DNA of 40,336 nt from JBEBXQ01 sp040391535 (GCA_040391535.1 JBEBXQ010000027.1:1-40336), one strand, 5' to 3'. Numbered from the stretch's first letter, positions 8,227-17,830 are shown. Notes: generated from the sequence alone by a model not told the origin. Program-made: numbers and translations.

Positions 8227-9996
8227 ATGAAAAACTCTTTTTTAATCATCCTTTCAACATTAGTACATATGGCCCATGCCCAGGTTATCCTGGACCTGGC
8301 TCCCGGAGATACGGTAAAATATGTACCTGTTTCAAAAAAGGCCTCCTGGATTTATGTCCGTTCGGCTGATGCCAATCTGGCGCTTTCATTGGCTGTTGAC
8401 GGTAAAAAACAGAATGAACAGGATGACTCCCGGGGAAGTGAATCTGTTGAACGTTTACAAATCAAGCCGGAAAAGGGCCGCAAATATGAGCTCAGCGTAT
8501 ATGCGAAGGCATATCTCGGCAATGCCAAGCCTGCAAAAATAGAGATTTTCGAATCTCCGGAATTAATACCTTCGAAAAGCAATTTTACTACTGATCAGTT
8601 CAGAGAAGACCTGCGGGTTTTTCGTTCCATAAGAGAACAGGCAAATTCAGGACTGTATGTGTACAGAAGCCGTGCCCGGATCGACAGTATATACGCCCGG
8701 GCAGATGCGGAAATCAGTAACTGTCAGCATATTTTTGATTTTTATAAAATAATAGCACGCTTAACCGAATTTGAAGGCAGCTGTCATAACTATACAGACC
8801 TGCCTGATCATGCGTCGTATTATCTGACCGGTCAGGATGAGTATTTGCCCGTTACCCTGAAAAACTGGAATGGTCATCTTCTTCAGAACTCAAAAGATGT
8901 GGCCATCCCGCTCGCTGCTGAAATTTTGTCCATCAACGGTCTTTCGGCCGGGGAAATGATCAGACGGCTTTCCGGTTATTATTCTTCGGATGGCTACGCG
9001 CAGACTTATAAAGAAGTAGCCGGCTTTGAAAAGGGTATGTCAGACAAATTCTATATCGAGTTTGGTACGCATCCCGCTTATACGATCCGGTATAAATGGG
9101 ACAATAAAATACAGGAGGTTACCTTGCCGGGAATATCGTTGCAGCGCTTTAGGGAACTGCATGATTCAAGGCATTCAGCCGCAAAGGCAGTTCCTCAGGA
9201 ACGATATGATTTGAAAAAGGTCAATGATTCGATGTATCATCTGTCGATAAGAGGTTTTGACTTTGCCGGTGGTAAGGACGACCCGGCTTATAAAAAATTC
9301 GCTGACTTTCTTGATAATATGCTTTTGACACTGGAAAGAGAAAATATTGAAAACCTCATTATTGATCTCAGAGGCAACGCGGGTGGCGCAGGAGCTTTGT
9401 ACGAGAAGGTATTTACATATTTAACCCGGCACCCGTTCAGAGACAGTCAATACGCTTATACCCTTATGAACGAAATGCCCTTAAAGGACAGGTTGGTGAT
9501 TACGCCCTTGTTTCTGTCCAATGGGGCTACAGACGGGTACGGACTGGATATTTACCTGAAGGATCTTTATCCTGTCGGGGTTCAGGGTAAATTTTACTGG
9601 GCCGACCAGAAGAACCCGTTGATACTGCCCAATGAAAAATCTTTTAAAGGACAGCTCTACCTTTTCGTCGACGAGTATGTGGCATCGGCAGGTTCTCATC
9701 TGGCTTCTCTGATCAAGTCGTATACCAATGCCATTGTCATAGGAAAGGAAACGGATGGAGGTTACTATGAACACAATGGTCATTTACCGGTAGTTTATGA
9801 ATTGCCAAACACAAAGATTCAATCGGGCTTTTCCATTGTCCATGTTATCCAGGATGCCCGCATCTTACCGGATCAGGCGAAAGGAAGGGGAATTATTCCT
9901 CATATAGAGATAGAGCATACCATCGACGGGTTCTTAAACCATACGGATGAATACCTGAAAAAAACACTGGAACTCCAGGCTGTATCTAAAGACTGA
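8227..9996 (+). CDS. S41-family peptidase, secreted
   Basis: This 589-residue protein has a signal peptide (KNSFLIILSTLVHMAHAQ, cleavage near residue 19). A beta-rich N-terminal domain (to about residue 110) resembles the presequence-like domain of some Bacteroidota peptidases. The S41 catalytic domain follows. NLIIDLRGNAGGAGALYEK is the oxyanion-loop strand, and VDEYVASAGSHLASLIKSY carries the nucleophilic serine. IGKETDGGYYEHNG follows the serine by about 25 residues, as in the family. It is likely periplasmic or surface exposed. It is divergent from the S41-like gene at 6532, but the two share little obvious sequence and do not look like a recent duplication. Confidence 0.85.
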   Translation: MKNSFLIILSTLVHMAHAQVILDLAPGDTVKYVPVSKKASWIYVRSADANLALSLAVDGKKQNEQDDSRGSESVERLQIKPEKGRKYELSVYAKAYLGNAKPAKIEIFESPELIPSKSNFTTDQFREDLRVFRSIREQANSGLYVYRSRARIDSIYARADAEISNCQHIFDFYKIIARLTEFEGSCHNYTDLPDHASYYLTGQDEYLPVTLKNWNGHLLQNSKDVAIPLAAEILSINGLSAGEMIRRLSGYYSSDGYAQTYKEVAGFEKGMSDKFYIEFGTHPAYTIRYKWDNKIQEVTLPGISLQRFRELHDSRHSAAKAVPQERYDLKKVNDSMYHLSIRGFDFAGGKDDPAYKKFADFLDNMLLTLERENIENLIIDLRGNAGGAGALYEKVFTYLTRHPFRDSQYAYTLMNEMPLKDRLVITPLFLSNGATDGYGLDIYLKDLYPVGVQGKFYWADQKNPLILPNEKSFKGQLYLFVDEYVASAGSHLASLIKSYTNAIVIGKETDGGYYEHNGHLPVVYELPNTKIQSGFSIVHVIQDARILPDQAKGRGIIPHIEIEHTIDGFLNHTDEYLKKTLELQAVSKD

Positions 9997-10263
9997 TACA
10001 CCCGCTCTGACATTGGACGAAATCTGACGTCCGGAAAAATGAATACAGATGATACAACCGGTATGTTTCTTCAGTAAAACACTGGCCAGTAAATAATTGA
10101 AAATTTCCTTGTGAGCTATCTGTATTTCACCCCTCTGTTTTTACAAAGAGGGGTACTAGCCCTGATATTTTCCTGCAGACTGCATTCTCCGGACAAAAGA
10201 CGGCATTGTGCTATGTGAAAAAATACGATGAAGCCATCAGGGCTCAGTAATGTATTGAATCTG
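9997..10263. other. Intergenic stretch between convergent genes
   Basis: The 267 bases between the peptidase and the nucleotidyltransferase hold no convincing gene. The only clear structure is the hairpin at 10129-10154. Confidence 0.6.
10129..10154. terminator. Hairpin, possible bidirectional terminator
   Basis: ACCCCTCT (10129-10136) pairs perfectly with AGAGGGGT (10147-10154) around a 10-base loop. It lies between convergent genes. The lack of a T tract on either side lowers confidence. Confidence 0.4.
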
Positions 10264-11163
10264 TTACTTCCACAATCCGTCAGGGTATACCCCTGCATCG
10301 TGCAGTTTCCTGAAAGCTTCCTGTACCGCAGGCTTGTCTTCAGGATAGGTTACCCCAAACCAGTCGGAAGACGATCTGAACATTTTACAGGTGCCCAGGT
10401 TTTCTTTGATAATATGCGTAACCACGGTAGGTATATAAAACTCAGCCTTCGGATTCAGGACATTTTCCTTAGCGTATACTTTGAAAAGTGATTCAACAAT
10501 AGGAAAGACAGAAGGTTTGAATCCCCAGAAATTCATTGAGACCGGTGTATCGGGAGAAAGTGGTTCTCTGATATCGTTTTCTTCAAAAACTATCTGGTCA
10601 TTCTCCGGGTATATTTTGGTGCGTTCTGTTACGGATAGTAAAAGATCACCTTCACCGCTGACACAAATACCTCTTGAAACGGTTCCGTTTTCAGACAGTG
10701 TTTTGGCTAATTCATATCCTACCAATGCGTGTTGGGTATCATTGGAGTCATTTGAAAGAAACTGAGCCATGGTTTCAAATGCCTCTTTTCCGTAATAATC
10801 ATCGGCATTAATAATAGCAAACGGTGTATTGGTATAGTCTTTTGCACACAGCATCGCGTGGCCTGTACCCCAGGGTTTGGCCCTTTCAACCTTGCCCAGT
10901 TCTTCCGGTACATAGGATTCAACACTCTGAATAGCAAAGTCAAAATCCACTTTCCCTTCCAGTTTAGGGCTGAATAACTTTACAACGTCTTCTTTAATTT
11001 CTTCACGGATAATAAATACTATTTTTCCAAAACCGCTGTTAATGGCATCATAAAGTGAGTAGTCAATGATTGTTTCTCCGTCAGGGCCGAATTGATCGAG
11101 TTGTTTGATGCCGCCATAACGGCTGCCTATCCCTGCCGCAAGAATCAAAAGTGTGGGCTTCAT
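10264..11163 (-). CDS. Sugar nucleotidyltransferase family protein
   Basis: This 299-residue cytoplasmic protein begins with the nucleotidyltransferase signature LILAAGIGSRYGG (residues 5-17), which binds the NTP phosphates. A substrate loop IKQLDQFGPDGETIID follows. ADDYYG near residue 120 is the metal-binding Asp position. The family couples NTP and sugar phosphate to an NDP-sugar for envelope polysaccharide synthesis. The sugar cannot be deduced, and the usual glycan genes are not adjacent. The C-terminus (VTYPEDKPAVQEAFRKLHDAG) looks like that of Bacteroidota nucleotidyltransferases. Confidence 0.87.
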   Translation of the reverse strand: MKPTLLILAAGIGSRYGGIKQLDQFGPDGETIIDYSLYDAINSGFGKIVFIIREEIKEDVVKLFSPKLEGKVDFDFAIQSVESYVPEELGKVERAKPWGTGHAMLCAKDYTNTPFAIINADDYYGKEAFETMAQFLSNDSNDTQHALVGYELAKTLSENGTVSRGICVSGEGDLLLSVTERTKIYPENDQIVFEENDIREPLSPDTPVSMNFWGFKPSVFPIVESLFKVYAKENVLNPKAEFYIPTVVTHIIKENLGTCKMFRSSSDWFGVTYPEDKPAVQEAFRKLHDAGVYPDGLWK

Positions 11164-11232
11164 ATTGAAATGGTGATTATGGTAATTTCCTAACTAAATG
11201 TTTGTAAGATATGATTAACCACAAAGAAACAA

Positions 11233-11240
11233 TAAATTTG
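11233..11240 (+). promoter_or_regulatory. -7 box TAAATTTG upstream of the MoxR gene
   Basis: TAAATTTG matches TAnnTTTG. It would give a leader of about 115 bases before the ATG at 11364. No TTG lies at the expected -33 distance, so this is a weak call. Confidence 0.35.
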
Positions 11241-11363
11241 TAAAATTGCAGTAAAGCAAGAATGAATAATCTATTGTTTTACAGGCAGGTTTAAAAATGC
11301 TGATGGATTTAATATTTTGATAATAAGCATTTTATATTTTTTTTAGTTGTAACTCAGATAATT

Positions 11364-12326
11364 ATGTCAGAATATATTCCTAAAATCAAGGCGGTACTTG
11401 ATGAAGTGGGAAAGGTGGTTGTAGGTCAGGAAAAGCTGTTGAACCGTTTGCTGATCGGCTTGTTTTCCGGTGGCCATGTTTTGCTGGAAGGCGTACCAGG
11501 TCTTGCCAAAACCCTGACCATCAATATGATTGCCAGAGTGATACAGTTAGACTTTAACAGGATTCAGTTTACTCCCGACCTGTTGCCTGCAGATTTGATC
11601 GGTACCATGATTTATAAACCTAAAATCGGGGATTATGAAGTGAAGAAAGGGCCGGTTTTTGCGAATATTATTCTGGCCGACGAAGTCAACCGGTCGCCTG
11701 CTAAAGTGCAGTCGGCATTGCTGGAGGCCATGCAGGAAAAACAGGTGACCATCGGTGACCATACTTATCCGCTTGACCGCCCGTTCCTTGTACTGGCTAC
11801 TCAGAACCCCGTGGAGCAGGAGGGGACCTATCCGCTTCCGGAAGCACAGCTCGACCGCTTCATGATGAAAGTCTACCTCGATTACCTTGAAAAAGAACAG
11901 GAACTGGAAGTCATGCGCAGGATGTCCAACCTCAACTTCAGCTATGAGATCAGGCCCATGCTGAATAAAGAGGATGTGTTTGGTATCCGCAGCGAAATCA
12001 ATAAGGTTAATATCTCCGAAACGCTGGAACGTTATATTATAGAACTGATTTTTGCCACGCGCCGGCCACTGGATTTTAATCTGAGGGAAGAGGCGAAGTA
12101 CATTCAGTTCGGGGCATCTCCCAGAGCATCCATTCATCTTAATATTGCAGCCAAAGCCCATGCGTTTCTGGAAGGCCGGGACTATGTTTTACCGGAAGAT
12201 ATCAAGGAACTTGCTCCGGATATTATGAACCACCGGATTTTGCTCAATTACGAAGCTGAAGCCGAAGGCATCCGTACCGGAACCATCATTGAAAGTATTC
12301 TGAGTAAGATCGCTATTGGCGGATAA
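11364..12326 (+). CDS. MoxR-type AAA+ ATPase
   Basis: This 320-residue protein has the MoxR layout: Walker A in LLEGVPGLAKT (residues 36-46), Walker B in IILADEVNRSP and sensor 1 in VLATQNPVEQEGTYPLPEAQ. An arginine-containing lid region (ASPRASIHLNIAAKAHAF) follows. MoxR ATPases act as chaperones in cofactor insertion or complex maturation, usually beside VWA-domain proteins. No VWA or DUF58 partner is visible here, so the target is unknown. It is divergent from the nucleotidyltransferase and ends 28 bases before the convergent yidD. Confidence 0.93.
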   Translation: MSEYIPKIKAVLDEVGKVVVGQEKLLNRLLIGLFSGGHVLLEGVPGLAKTLTINMIARVIQLDFNRIQFTPDLLPADLIGTMIYKPKIGDYEVKKGPVFANIILADEVNRSPAKVQSALLEAMQEKQVTIGDHTYPLDRPFLVLATQNPVEQEGTYPLPEAQLDRFMMKVYLDYLEKEQELEVMRRMSNLNFSYEIRPMLNKEDVFGIRSEINKVNISETLERYIIELIFATRRPLDFNLREEAKYIQFGASPRASIHLNIAAKAHAFLEGRDYVLPEDIKELAPDIMNHRILLNYEAEAEGIRTGTIIESILSKIAIGG

Positions 12327-12354
12327 CCACCGTAGAAAGTCAGGGAATTTATGG

Positions 12355-12564
12355 TCAGGGTACGGGATCAAAACCGCTGCCGCCCCAGGGATGACAGCGG
12401 GAGATTCTTCGGGCTCCCAGTCTGCATCCTTTCCACCAGCCATACTTCTGTATGGCCTCAATGGTGTATTGTGAACAGGTTGGCGTATAACGGCATGAAT
12501 TGGGTAAATAAGGTGATAATACACCCTGATACAATTTTACCAATCCAATCATCAAAAATTTCAT
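12355..12564 (-). CDS. yidD: Membrane protein insertion efficiency factor YidD
   Basis: This 69-residue protein matches YidD along its whole length. LVKLYQGVLSPYLPNSCRY, the CSQYTIEAIQKYG segment and CHPWGGSGFDPVP are the hallmark conserved cysteine-containing blocks. YidD helps insert proteins into the inner membrane together with YidC. The gene is alone on its strand and faces the moxR stop codon. Its usual neighbours (rnpA, rpmH, yidC) are not visible. Confidence 0.95.
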   Translation of the reverse strand: MKFLMIGLVKLYQGVLSPYLPNSCRYTPTCSQYTIEAIQKYGWWKGCRLGARRISRCHPWGGSGFDPVP

Positions 12565-12583
12565 TTCGTTCAGTAGAATGTAT

Positions 12584-12591
12584 TACATTTG
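12584..12591 (+). promoter_or_regulatory. -7 box TACATTTG upstream of lgt
   Basis: TACATTTG matches TAnnTTTG, 79 bases before the lgt start. It lies just upstream of the divergent yidD start. The -33 side is poor. Confidence 0.4.
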
Positions 12592-12670
12592 CTTCAGAGG
12601 CTGCAATTGCAGCCGGCCTCATATCCTAAACGGAAGTACTTAATTAACAAATATATCAATTTTCCTTCAG

Positions 12671-13498
12671 ATGCTTTCTTATATTATTTGGAATACCAAT
12701 CCCGACTTATTTACAATCCCGGAGTTTTTGGGGATCGGTCCTATTACGGTCCGGTGGTATGGCTTGCTGTTTGCAGCCGCATTTCTTTTCGGACAACAGA
12801 TTATGATCCATATTTTCAAGAAAGAAGGGAAACCACTGGCAGATATTGATGCACTGACATTATATATGCTGTTATCTACAGTGCTTGGTGCGCGCATCGG
12901 GCATTTTCTTTTTTATGAACCCGAAGTATTGTTTACCAGACCACTCGAAGTATTCATGCCTCCTTTTGCAGGCTTAGCAAGCCATGGTGCGGTTATCGGT
13001 ATTCTTACAGGGCTCTGGCTTTATGCCAGGAGCCGTAAAGGGACAGGGCAACCGTTTTTGTGGGTGACAGACCGTATGGTTATTCTGATTGCGCTTGCAG
13101 GTTTCTTTATCCGTTTCGGGAACCTGATGAACAGTGAGATTATCGGCCATCCTTCCGATGTTCCATGGGCATTCATTTTTATGCAGAATCTTGAATATAC
13201 GCAGGTTCCGAGACATCCTTCGCAGTTATATGAAGCCCTTTCCTGTCTGGTGTTGTTTGTTCTGCTGTTCTGGCTCTGGAATAAGAAAAAGGGGAATACT
13301 CCCATGGGAAGCCTGACCGGTATATTTATGATATGGATTTTTACACTCCGGTTTTTCTATGAATTTCTGAAAGAAAACCAGGTGGCTTTTGAAGACGAGA
13401 TGTCCCTTAATATGGGACAGATCCTGAGTATACCTGCGGTGCTGATTGGTGTATATTTTCTGTGGAAGTCTAAACAGCAAAAAACGTTGACGAAATAA
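12671..13498 (+). CDS. lgt: Prolipoprotein diacylglyceryl transferase
   Basis: This 275-residue integral membrane enzyme moves a diacylglyceryl group from phosphatidylglycerol to the lipobox cysteine of exported prolipoproteins. The Lgt signature is present: SHGAVIGILTG, RFGNLMNSEIIGHPSDVPWA (catalytic arginine and family box) and VPRHPSQLYEA, with about seven membrane helices. The start at 12671 begins with MLSYIIWNTNPDLF, the typical N-terminus. The next gene, 28 bases on, encodes a lipoprotein. The many lipobox proteins in this window are its natural substrates. Confidence 0.95.
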   Translation: MLSYIIWNTNPDLFTIPEFLGIGPITVRWYGLLFAAAFLFGQQIMIHIFKKEGKPLADIDALTLYMLLSTVLGARIGHFLFYEPEVLFTRPLEVFMPPFAGLASHGAVIGILTGLWLYARSRKGTGQPFLWVTDRMVILIALAGFFIRFGNLMNSEIIGHPSDVPWAFIFMQNLEYTQVPRHPSQLYEALSCLVLFVLLFWLWNKKKGNTPMGSLTGIFMIWIFTLRFFYEFLKENQVAFEDEMSLNMGQILSIPAVLIGVYFLWKSKQQKTLTK

Positions 13499-13526
13499 AT
13501 CTGAGTCTTACCCTTAACCTTTTGAA

Positions 13527-14147
13527 ATGATGAAAAAGATTTTTGTACCTGTCATGATGATGGCAGCGGTTATGTTTTCATCTTGTGGTGGAAACACTGA
13601 AACAGGAGAAGAAAAGCCTAAAAATCAGCTGCAAGCCCTGAAGGAACTTGGTGAAAAGGCACAGACCATGGCGAAAGACCTGGAAAACAGAGAAGTGGTT
13701 GACCCGGTGGACTTCAGAAAGCTGAAAGAGCTGTTACCTGAAGATGCTGCAGGGCTGCCGCTTAAAGAAAGCAGCGGAGAAAAGAACGGTGCCATGGGAT
13801 TTACGATTTCAACTGCTGAGGCGAGGTACGCATCAGAAGACGGCCAGTCGTCAATGGATATTACGTTGACAGATGCTGCCGGAATAAGTGGTTTTGCCAT
13901 GATGGGGCTTGCTGCATGGTCCCTGGCCGAAGTAGATAAGGAAACCAGTAACGGTTACGAGAAAACCCTGTCAATAGATGGTCATAAGGCTTTTGAAAAG
14001 TATGATAATGCTAATAAATCGGGTGAAATATCGGTCATAGTAGGAGAGAGGTTTATTGTCAAAGTAGAAGGCGACCAGGTTGATATGGCACAGATCAAAA
14101 AAGCGCTGAAAGATATTGACCTTGATGCATTGGCCAAAGTAAATTAA
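13527..14147 (+). CDS. Lipoprotein of unknown function
   Basis: This 206-residue protein has a signal peptide and lipobox FSSC, with Cys20 lipidated, then a Glu/Lys/Asn-rich linker. The body has an amphipathic coiled-coil-like stretch (QALKELGEKAQTMAKDLEN) and a beta-rich C-terminal half. I do not recognise a family. It starts 28 bases after lgt and is probably in the same transcript, which ties it to lipoprotein biogenesis only by position. The start could equally be the second methionine at 13530. Confidence 0.8.
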   Translation: MMKKIFVPVMMMAAVMFSSCGGNTETGEEKPKNQLQALKELGEKAQTMAKDLENREVVDPVDFRKLKELLPEDAAGLPLKESSGEKNGAMGFTISTAEARYASEDGQSSMDITLTDAAGISGFAMMGLAAWSLAEVDKETSNGYEKTLSIDGHKAFEKYDNANKSGEISVIVGERFIVKVEGDQVDMAQIKKALKDIDLDALAKVN

Positions 14148-14166
14148 CAGGAAGTTATCAGAGATA

Positions 14167-14808
14167 ATGAGTTTGGATACAGTTGAAAATCAGATTCCCG
14201 GAATAGTTGCGCGGAAAAATGAATGGGTAAAGGTAACCGATGCAGTGATGTATGCCGCAACAGATGGAAAAACAGGGTCACAGCGGACAGCCATTGCACT
14301 GAAAGTTGAGGAAGAGGGCCTGACAGTGCAATTTACCTGCCTTGATAATCCGTACCATACCAAAAATACCTACACAAAGCATAATACGGATATGTGGAAT
14401 CAGGAGGTATTTGAATTGTTTATTGCGGCAGGAGAGGACGTCCCGGTACGGTATCTTGAGCTTGAAATTAACCCGAACAATGCGTTGTTTTCGGCCTGGG
14501 TGGATAATCCGGATGGTTTCAGTCTGGGGCTTACCATGGTTCCTTACGAGGAGAGTGGTATTGTGCATTCGGTTGAAAAGTCAGCCGGGCAGTGGTCAGG
14601 TTCATTCTTTGTTCCTTTTGCGCTCATCGGCAAATCTGATGTTTACAGACTCAATTTCTACAGAATAGTGCTGACTGATGAACCTGACGGAATCAACTGG
14701 GAAGGTACTATTTCCAACTCAGCCTATCTTTGCTGGAATTCAACAATAAGCGGTAATGAGCCTGCTTTTCACCGGCCAGGGAGGTTTGGTGTACTGAGAA
14801 TAGATTGA
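14167..14808 (+). CDS. CBM9-like carbohydrate-binding family protein
   Basis: This 213-residue protein resembles the carbohydrate-binding family 9-like proteins. NTDMWNQEVFELFIAAGED and YLELEINPNNALFSAWVDNP show the conserved beta-sandwich strands and aromatic positions. These proteins are usually secreted and bind sugars or are attached to enzymes. No signal peptide is seen here, so either it is cytoplasmic or another start is used; no other in-frame start improves this. It lies 19 bases after the lipoprotein gene and 69 bases before an exported Gfo/Idh/MocA protein, and the three may share a transcript. Confidence 0.7.
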   Translation: MSLDTVENQIPGIVARKNEWVKVTDAVMYAATDGKTGSQRTAIALKVEEEGLTVQFTCLDNPYHTKNTYTKHNTDMWNQEVFELFIAAGEDVPVRYLELEINPNNALFSAWVDNPDGFSLGLTMVPYEESGIVHSVEKSAGQWSGSFFVPFALIGKSDVYRLNFYRIVLTDEPDGINWEGTISNSAYLCWNSTISGNEPAFHRPGRFGVLRID

Positions 14809-14877
14809 CTTCACCGGGTGGCGCCATATTTGTTAAGTGCAGCCATCTTAAGGCTCCGCCCCTTTAACATAATCCTT

Positions 14878-16056
14878 ATGAAGAGACGTGTCTTTCTGCA
14901 ATCTGCTTTGGGTATTGTTTCTGCTGGGTCGGTTTGGCCGGGAAGCGGAAAGCAATTAACAGTGGCTGTTGCCGGGCATACGGGACGCGGGAATTACGGA
15001 CACGGAATGGATGCGTTGTGGCTGACATTTCCGGAAACAAAAATAACCGGAATAGCTGATGCTGATCGGGAAGGATTAGCCAAAGCCATGACCCGCCTGC
15101 AGGCAGAGCAGGGTTTTTCGGATTATCATGAGATGCTGCGTAAGGTAAAACCGGATGTGCTATGTGTAGCACCACGTCACATAGATCAGCATCGGGATAT
15201 GATACTGGCCGGAATTGAAAACGGCGTGAAAGGTATATATACAGAAAAGCCGTTTTGCAGAAACATTGCCGAAGCCGATGAAATTATCGCAGCGGCAGAG
15301 AAGTCCGGAACCAGAATAGCACTGGCACACCGCAACCGTTATCACCCGGTTTTGCCAAAAGTGCAGGAGCTGATCAGCGAAGGGGCAGCCGGAAATATTC
15401 TTGAAATCAGAATGCGGGGCAAGGAAGATCATCGTGGCGGACCTCTGGATTTGTGGGTACTGGGTTCCCATGTGTTAAACCTTGCACCTTTGTTTTCCGG
15501 AAAGCTGAAGGCATGCAGCGCCTCGATATATCTCCGTAATCAGCTGGTCAGAAAACAGGACCTCTCCGTTGGTGAGGAAGGGGTGGGACCGGTTGGAGGA
15601 GATCGTTTACATGCCCGGTTTGAGTCGGAAAAGGGCATTCCTGTTTATTTTGATTCCATCAGAAAGTATGGTACGAGTGATGCCAATTTCGGTATGCAGG
15701 TCATCGGAACCAAAGGTGTTTTTGATATCCGGATTGACACAGAGCCTCTGGTACATTTTCTGCCGGGTAACATCAACACACCGGTTTTAAACGATAAGGG
15801 CTGGCTGCCCGTCTCCAGTGCCGGAATCGCCGAACCTGAGCCCGTCGCCGACCTGAAATCATTCATTGAAGGTCACCGTGCTGCGGTAATTGATTTGCTG
15901 GAAACATTACATGCCGATCGTCAGCCTGTTTGTAATATGTATGAAGGAAAAGCGACAATCGACGCTATTATGGCTGTTTTTGAATCGCATACCCGAAACG
16001 GTCAGCAGGTTTTATTCTCAGAGCTCCGTCCGGAGAATCCTTTGTCCGTATGGTAA
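14878..16056 (+). CDS. Tat-exported Gfo/Idh/MocA family oxidoreductase
   Basis: This 392-residue protein starts with a twin-arginine signal (MKRRVFLQSALGIVSAGSVW). I chose the ATG at 14878 because it begins exactly at this signal; the frame is open from 14818, but the extra residues do not look like a signal. A Rossmann motif (VAGHTGRGNYGHGMDALW) and EKP (YTEKPF) show the oxidoreductase fold. The GxGxxG glycines are less regular than usual. Such exported relatives act on sugars or polyols in the periplasm, with folded cofactor explaining Tat use. Substrate is unknown. Confidence 0.88.
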   Translation: MKRRVFLQSALGIVSAGSVWPGSGKQLTVAVAGHTGRGNYGHGMDALWLTFPETKITGIADADREGLAKAMTRLQAEQGFSDYHEMLRKVKPDVLCVAPRHIDQHRDMILAGIENGVKGIYTEKPFCRNIAEADEIIAAAEKSGTRIALAHRNRYHPVLPKVQELISEGAAGNILEIRMRGKEDHRGGPLDLWVLGSHVLNLAPLFSGKLKACSASIYLRNQLVRKQDLSVGEEGVGPVGGDRLHARFESEKGIPVYFDSIRKYGTSDANFGMQVIGTKGVFDIRIDTEPLVHFLPGNINTPVLNDKGWLPVSSAGIAEPEPVADLKSFIEGHRAAVIDLLETLHADRQPVCNMYEGKATIDAIMAVFESHTRNGQQVLFSELRPENPLSVW

Positions 16057-16262
16057 CTAACGCCAGTTCGGTATAGGCTTACAATCTGAAAATATCACTC
16101 ATTCTGGCTTCTGTAAGCGTTATCTTCTTCCACTTTCTATAATCATTCCACCAATTCGTGGCTATTATTAAGTCCGAAGAGCGGACAGGATGATAGAAAA
16201 AGAAAAAATAAATACCCGTTCATTGAACTGCGAAACCATGACAGGACCCTAACCCCGATTAA

Positions 16263-17405
16263 CTAATATCCGAGTAAATCCAGCTCGTCGGATTTTATCA
16301 TTTCAACACGCTTTTTCATCTTTTTCTGAATAATTCTGAAATGGTGTTCTTCTTCCGGAGTAATGAGCGAAATGGCTTCTCCTGTAGCTTCAGCACGTCC
16401 GGTCCGGCCAATTCGGTGCACATAATCCTGTGGAGAGCGCGGGAGTTCATAGTTAATCACATAAGGTAAATGCTGAATATCAATACCCCGTGACACCAGG
16501 TCGGTGGCTACCAGTACCCGGAGTTTCCCGGCTTTGAATTTATTAAGCACTTCAGTTCGGGCTCCCTGGCTTTTTTTACTGTGAATAGTGGCGGCATCAA
16601 TTCCGTTTTTTTTCAGCTTTTCAACAAGATTGTCTGCACTTCTGATCGCCGAAGTAAAAACCAGTACCTGCTGCATTTCAAGGGTTTTGATCAGGAAGCG
16701 GAGTAACGGTCCTTTTCTTTCAGGGCCGGTCTGGTAAGCCGACTGTTTTATCTGATCAATATTTTGTATTTCTTCCTCAATTTCAATCCGGACAGGGTTT
16801 TTAAGAATCTGCTGATGAATTTTCGTTACACCGTCACCCAGAGTAGCCGAAAAGAGGATATTTTGGCGTTTGGGCGGTAGCAGGAAAAAAATATCCTTCA
16901 TCTCCAGCTCAAAACCAAGGTTAAGCATTTTGTCGGCCTCATCCAGTACCAGTATTTCGGTTTCACTTATACTTAGTGCTTTATGGGTAAGCAGATCCAG
17001 TAATCGGCCAGGTGTCGCTACCAGAATCTCGACACCCTGCAGAGCGATCATCTGCGGATTGATGGAAACACCGCCGAAGACAGCCAGGGTTTTTATTTTC
17101 CGGGGTAACCTTTCACTGAAATTCTGAAAAACAGCACCTACCTGTAAAGCCAGTTCGCGGGTAGGAACCAATACCAATGCGCGGATATGACGGTTTTTTG
17201 GTAACGGTTTATCCTGAAGAAGCTCCAGCACGGGTAATACAAATGCAGCCGTTTTTCCTGACCCTGTTTTGGCCATACCCAATAGGTCACGGCCCTTCAG
17301 AATAGCCGGAATTGCTTCCTTCTGGATGGGGTAAGGTTCGGTATACTGCTGTTCACCAATAATTCTGACGAGTTTTTCCGATAATCCTAAAGAAGCAAAT
17401 GACAT
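16263..17405 (-). CDS. DEAD-box ATP-dependent RNA helicase
   Basis: This 380-residue helicase core has all standard motifs: Q motif (YTEPYPIQKEAIP), motif I AKTGSGKT (residues 45-52), PTREL, TPGR, DEAD, SAT, and ATDLVSRGID and HRIGRTGR in the second domain. It ends soon after, with only a short tail (KSDELDLLGY) in place of the long basic or RhlE-type extensions. Helicases of this kind unwind RNA in ribosome assembly or cold adaptation; RhlE is the nearest name, but I do not assign a symbol. A -7 box lies 37 bases upstream. Confidence 0.93.
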   Translation of the reverse strand: MSFASLGLSEKLVRIIGEQQYTEPYPIQKEAIPAILKGRDLLGMAKTGSGKTAAFVLPVLELLQDKPLPKNRHIRALVLVPTRELALQVGAVFQNFSERLPRKIKTLAVFGGVSINPQMIALQGVEILVATPGRLLDLLTHKALSISETEILVLDEADKMLNLGFELEMKDIFFLLPPKRQNILFSATLGDGVTKIHQQILKNPVRIEIEEEIQNIDQIKQSAYQTGPERKGPLLRFLIKTLEMQQVLVFTSAIRSADNLVEKLKKNGIDAATIHSKKSQGARTEVLNKFKAGKLRVLVATDLVSRGIDIQHLPYVINYELPRSPQDYVHRIGRTGRAEATGEAISLITPEEEHHFRIIQKKMKKRVEMIKSDELDLLGY

Positions 17406-17441
17406 ATAATATAATTTCCTGGCGTTTAAATAACAAAGTCA

Positions 17442-17449
17442 CAAAGATA
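17442..17449 (-). promoter_or_regulatory. -7 box TATCTTTG upstream of the helicase
   Basis: On the minus strand TATCTTTG matches TAnnTTTG, 36 bases before the helicase ATG at 17405. No TTG lies at the correct -33 distance. Confidence 0.45.
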
Positions 17450-17830
17450 CCGTATCTGTCAGTATAGATTACGGTTCCGAGTGTTTTTATTACTGCTGTA
17501 TCAGGCTTTACTTTTATCATTTACCGATGTGTAACACAGATAAATCCTGTACCGGTCTATCCCTTTTACCGGTAGTGGTGAGATGAGATTCTGACGAATA
17601 ACTTTGCTGCTTTTTTATACAATACTAACTACGAGTTTATACTATCTGATGAATTGCTGACTGGTAAATTTTAAAATCTGATTTAATTCATTTTGTAATT
17701 TGTTTAAATTCAATATGTTATACTATTTTTAGTGTTTGTATTGCATATTTATTTTGCTATTTATTTGCATCGAAATAGAAGTTATACTACATTGCACCAT
17801 AAATTATTTTAATTAGAGGAGGGTTTACGA

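Noticed and set aside
11547..12161. Minus-strand frame opposite the MoxR gene
   Set aside because: Antisense shadow of a complete AAA+ ATPase; no independent evidence of coding.
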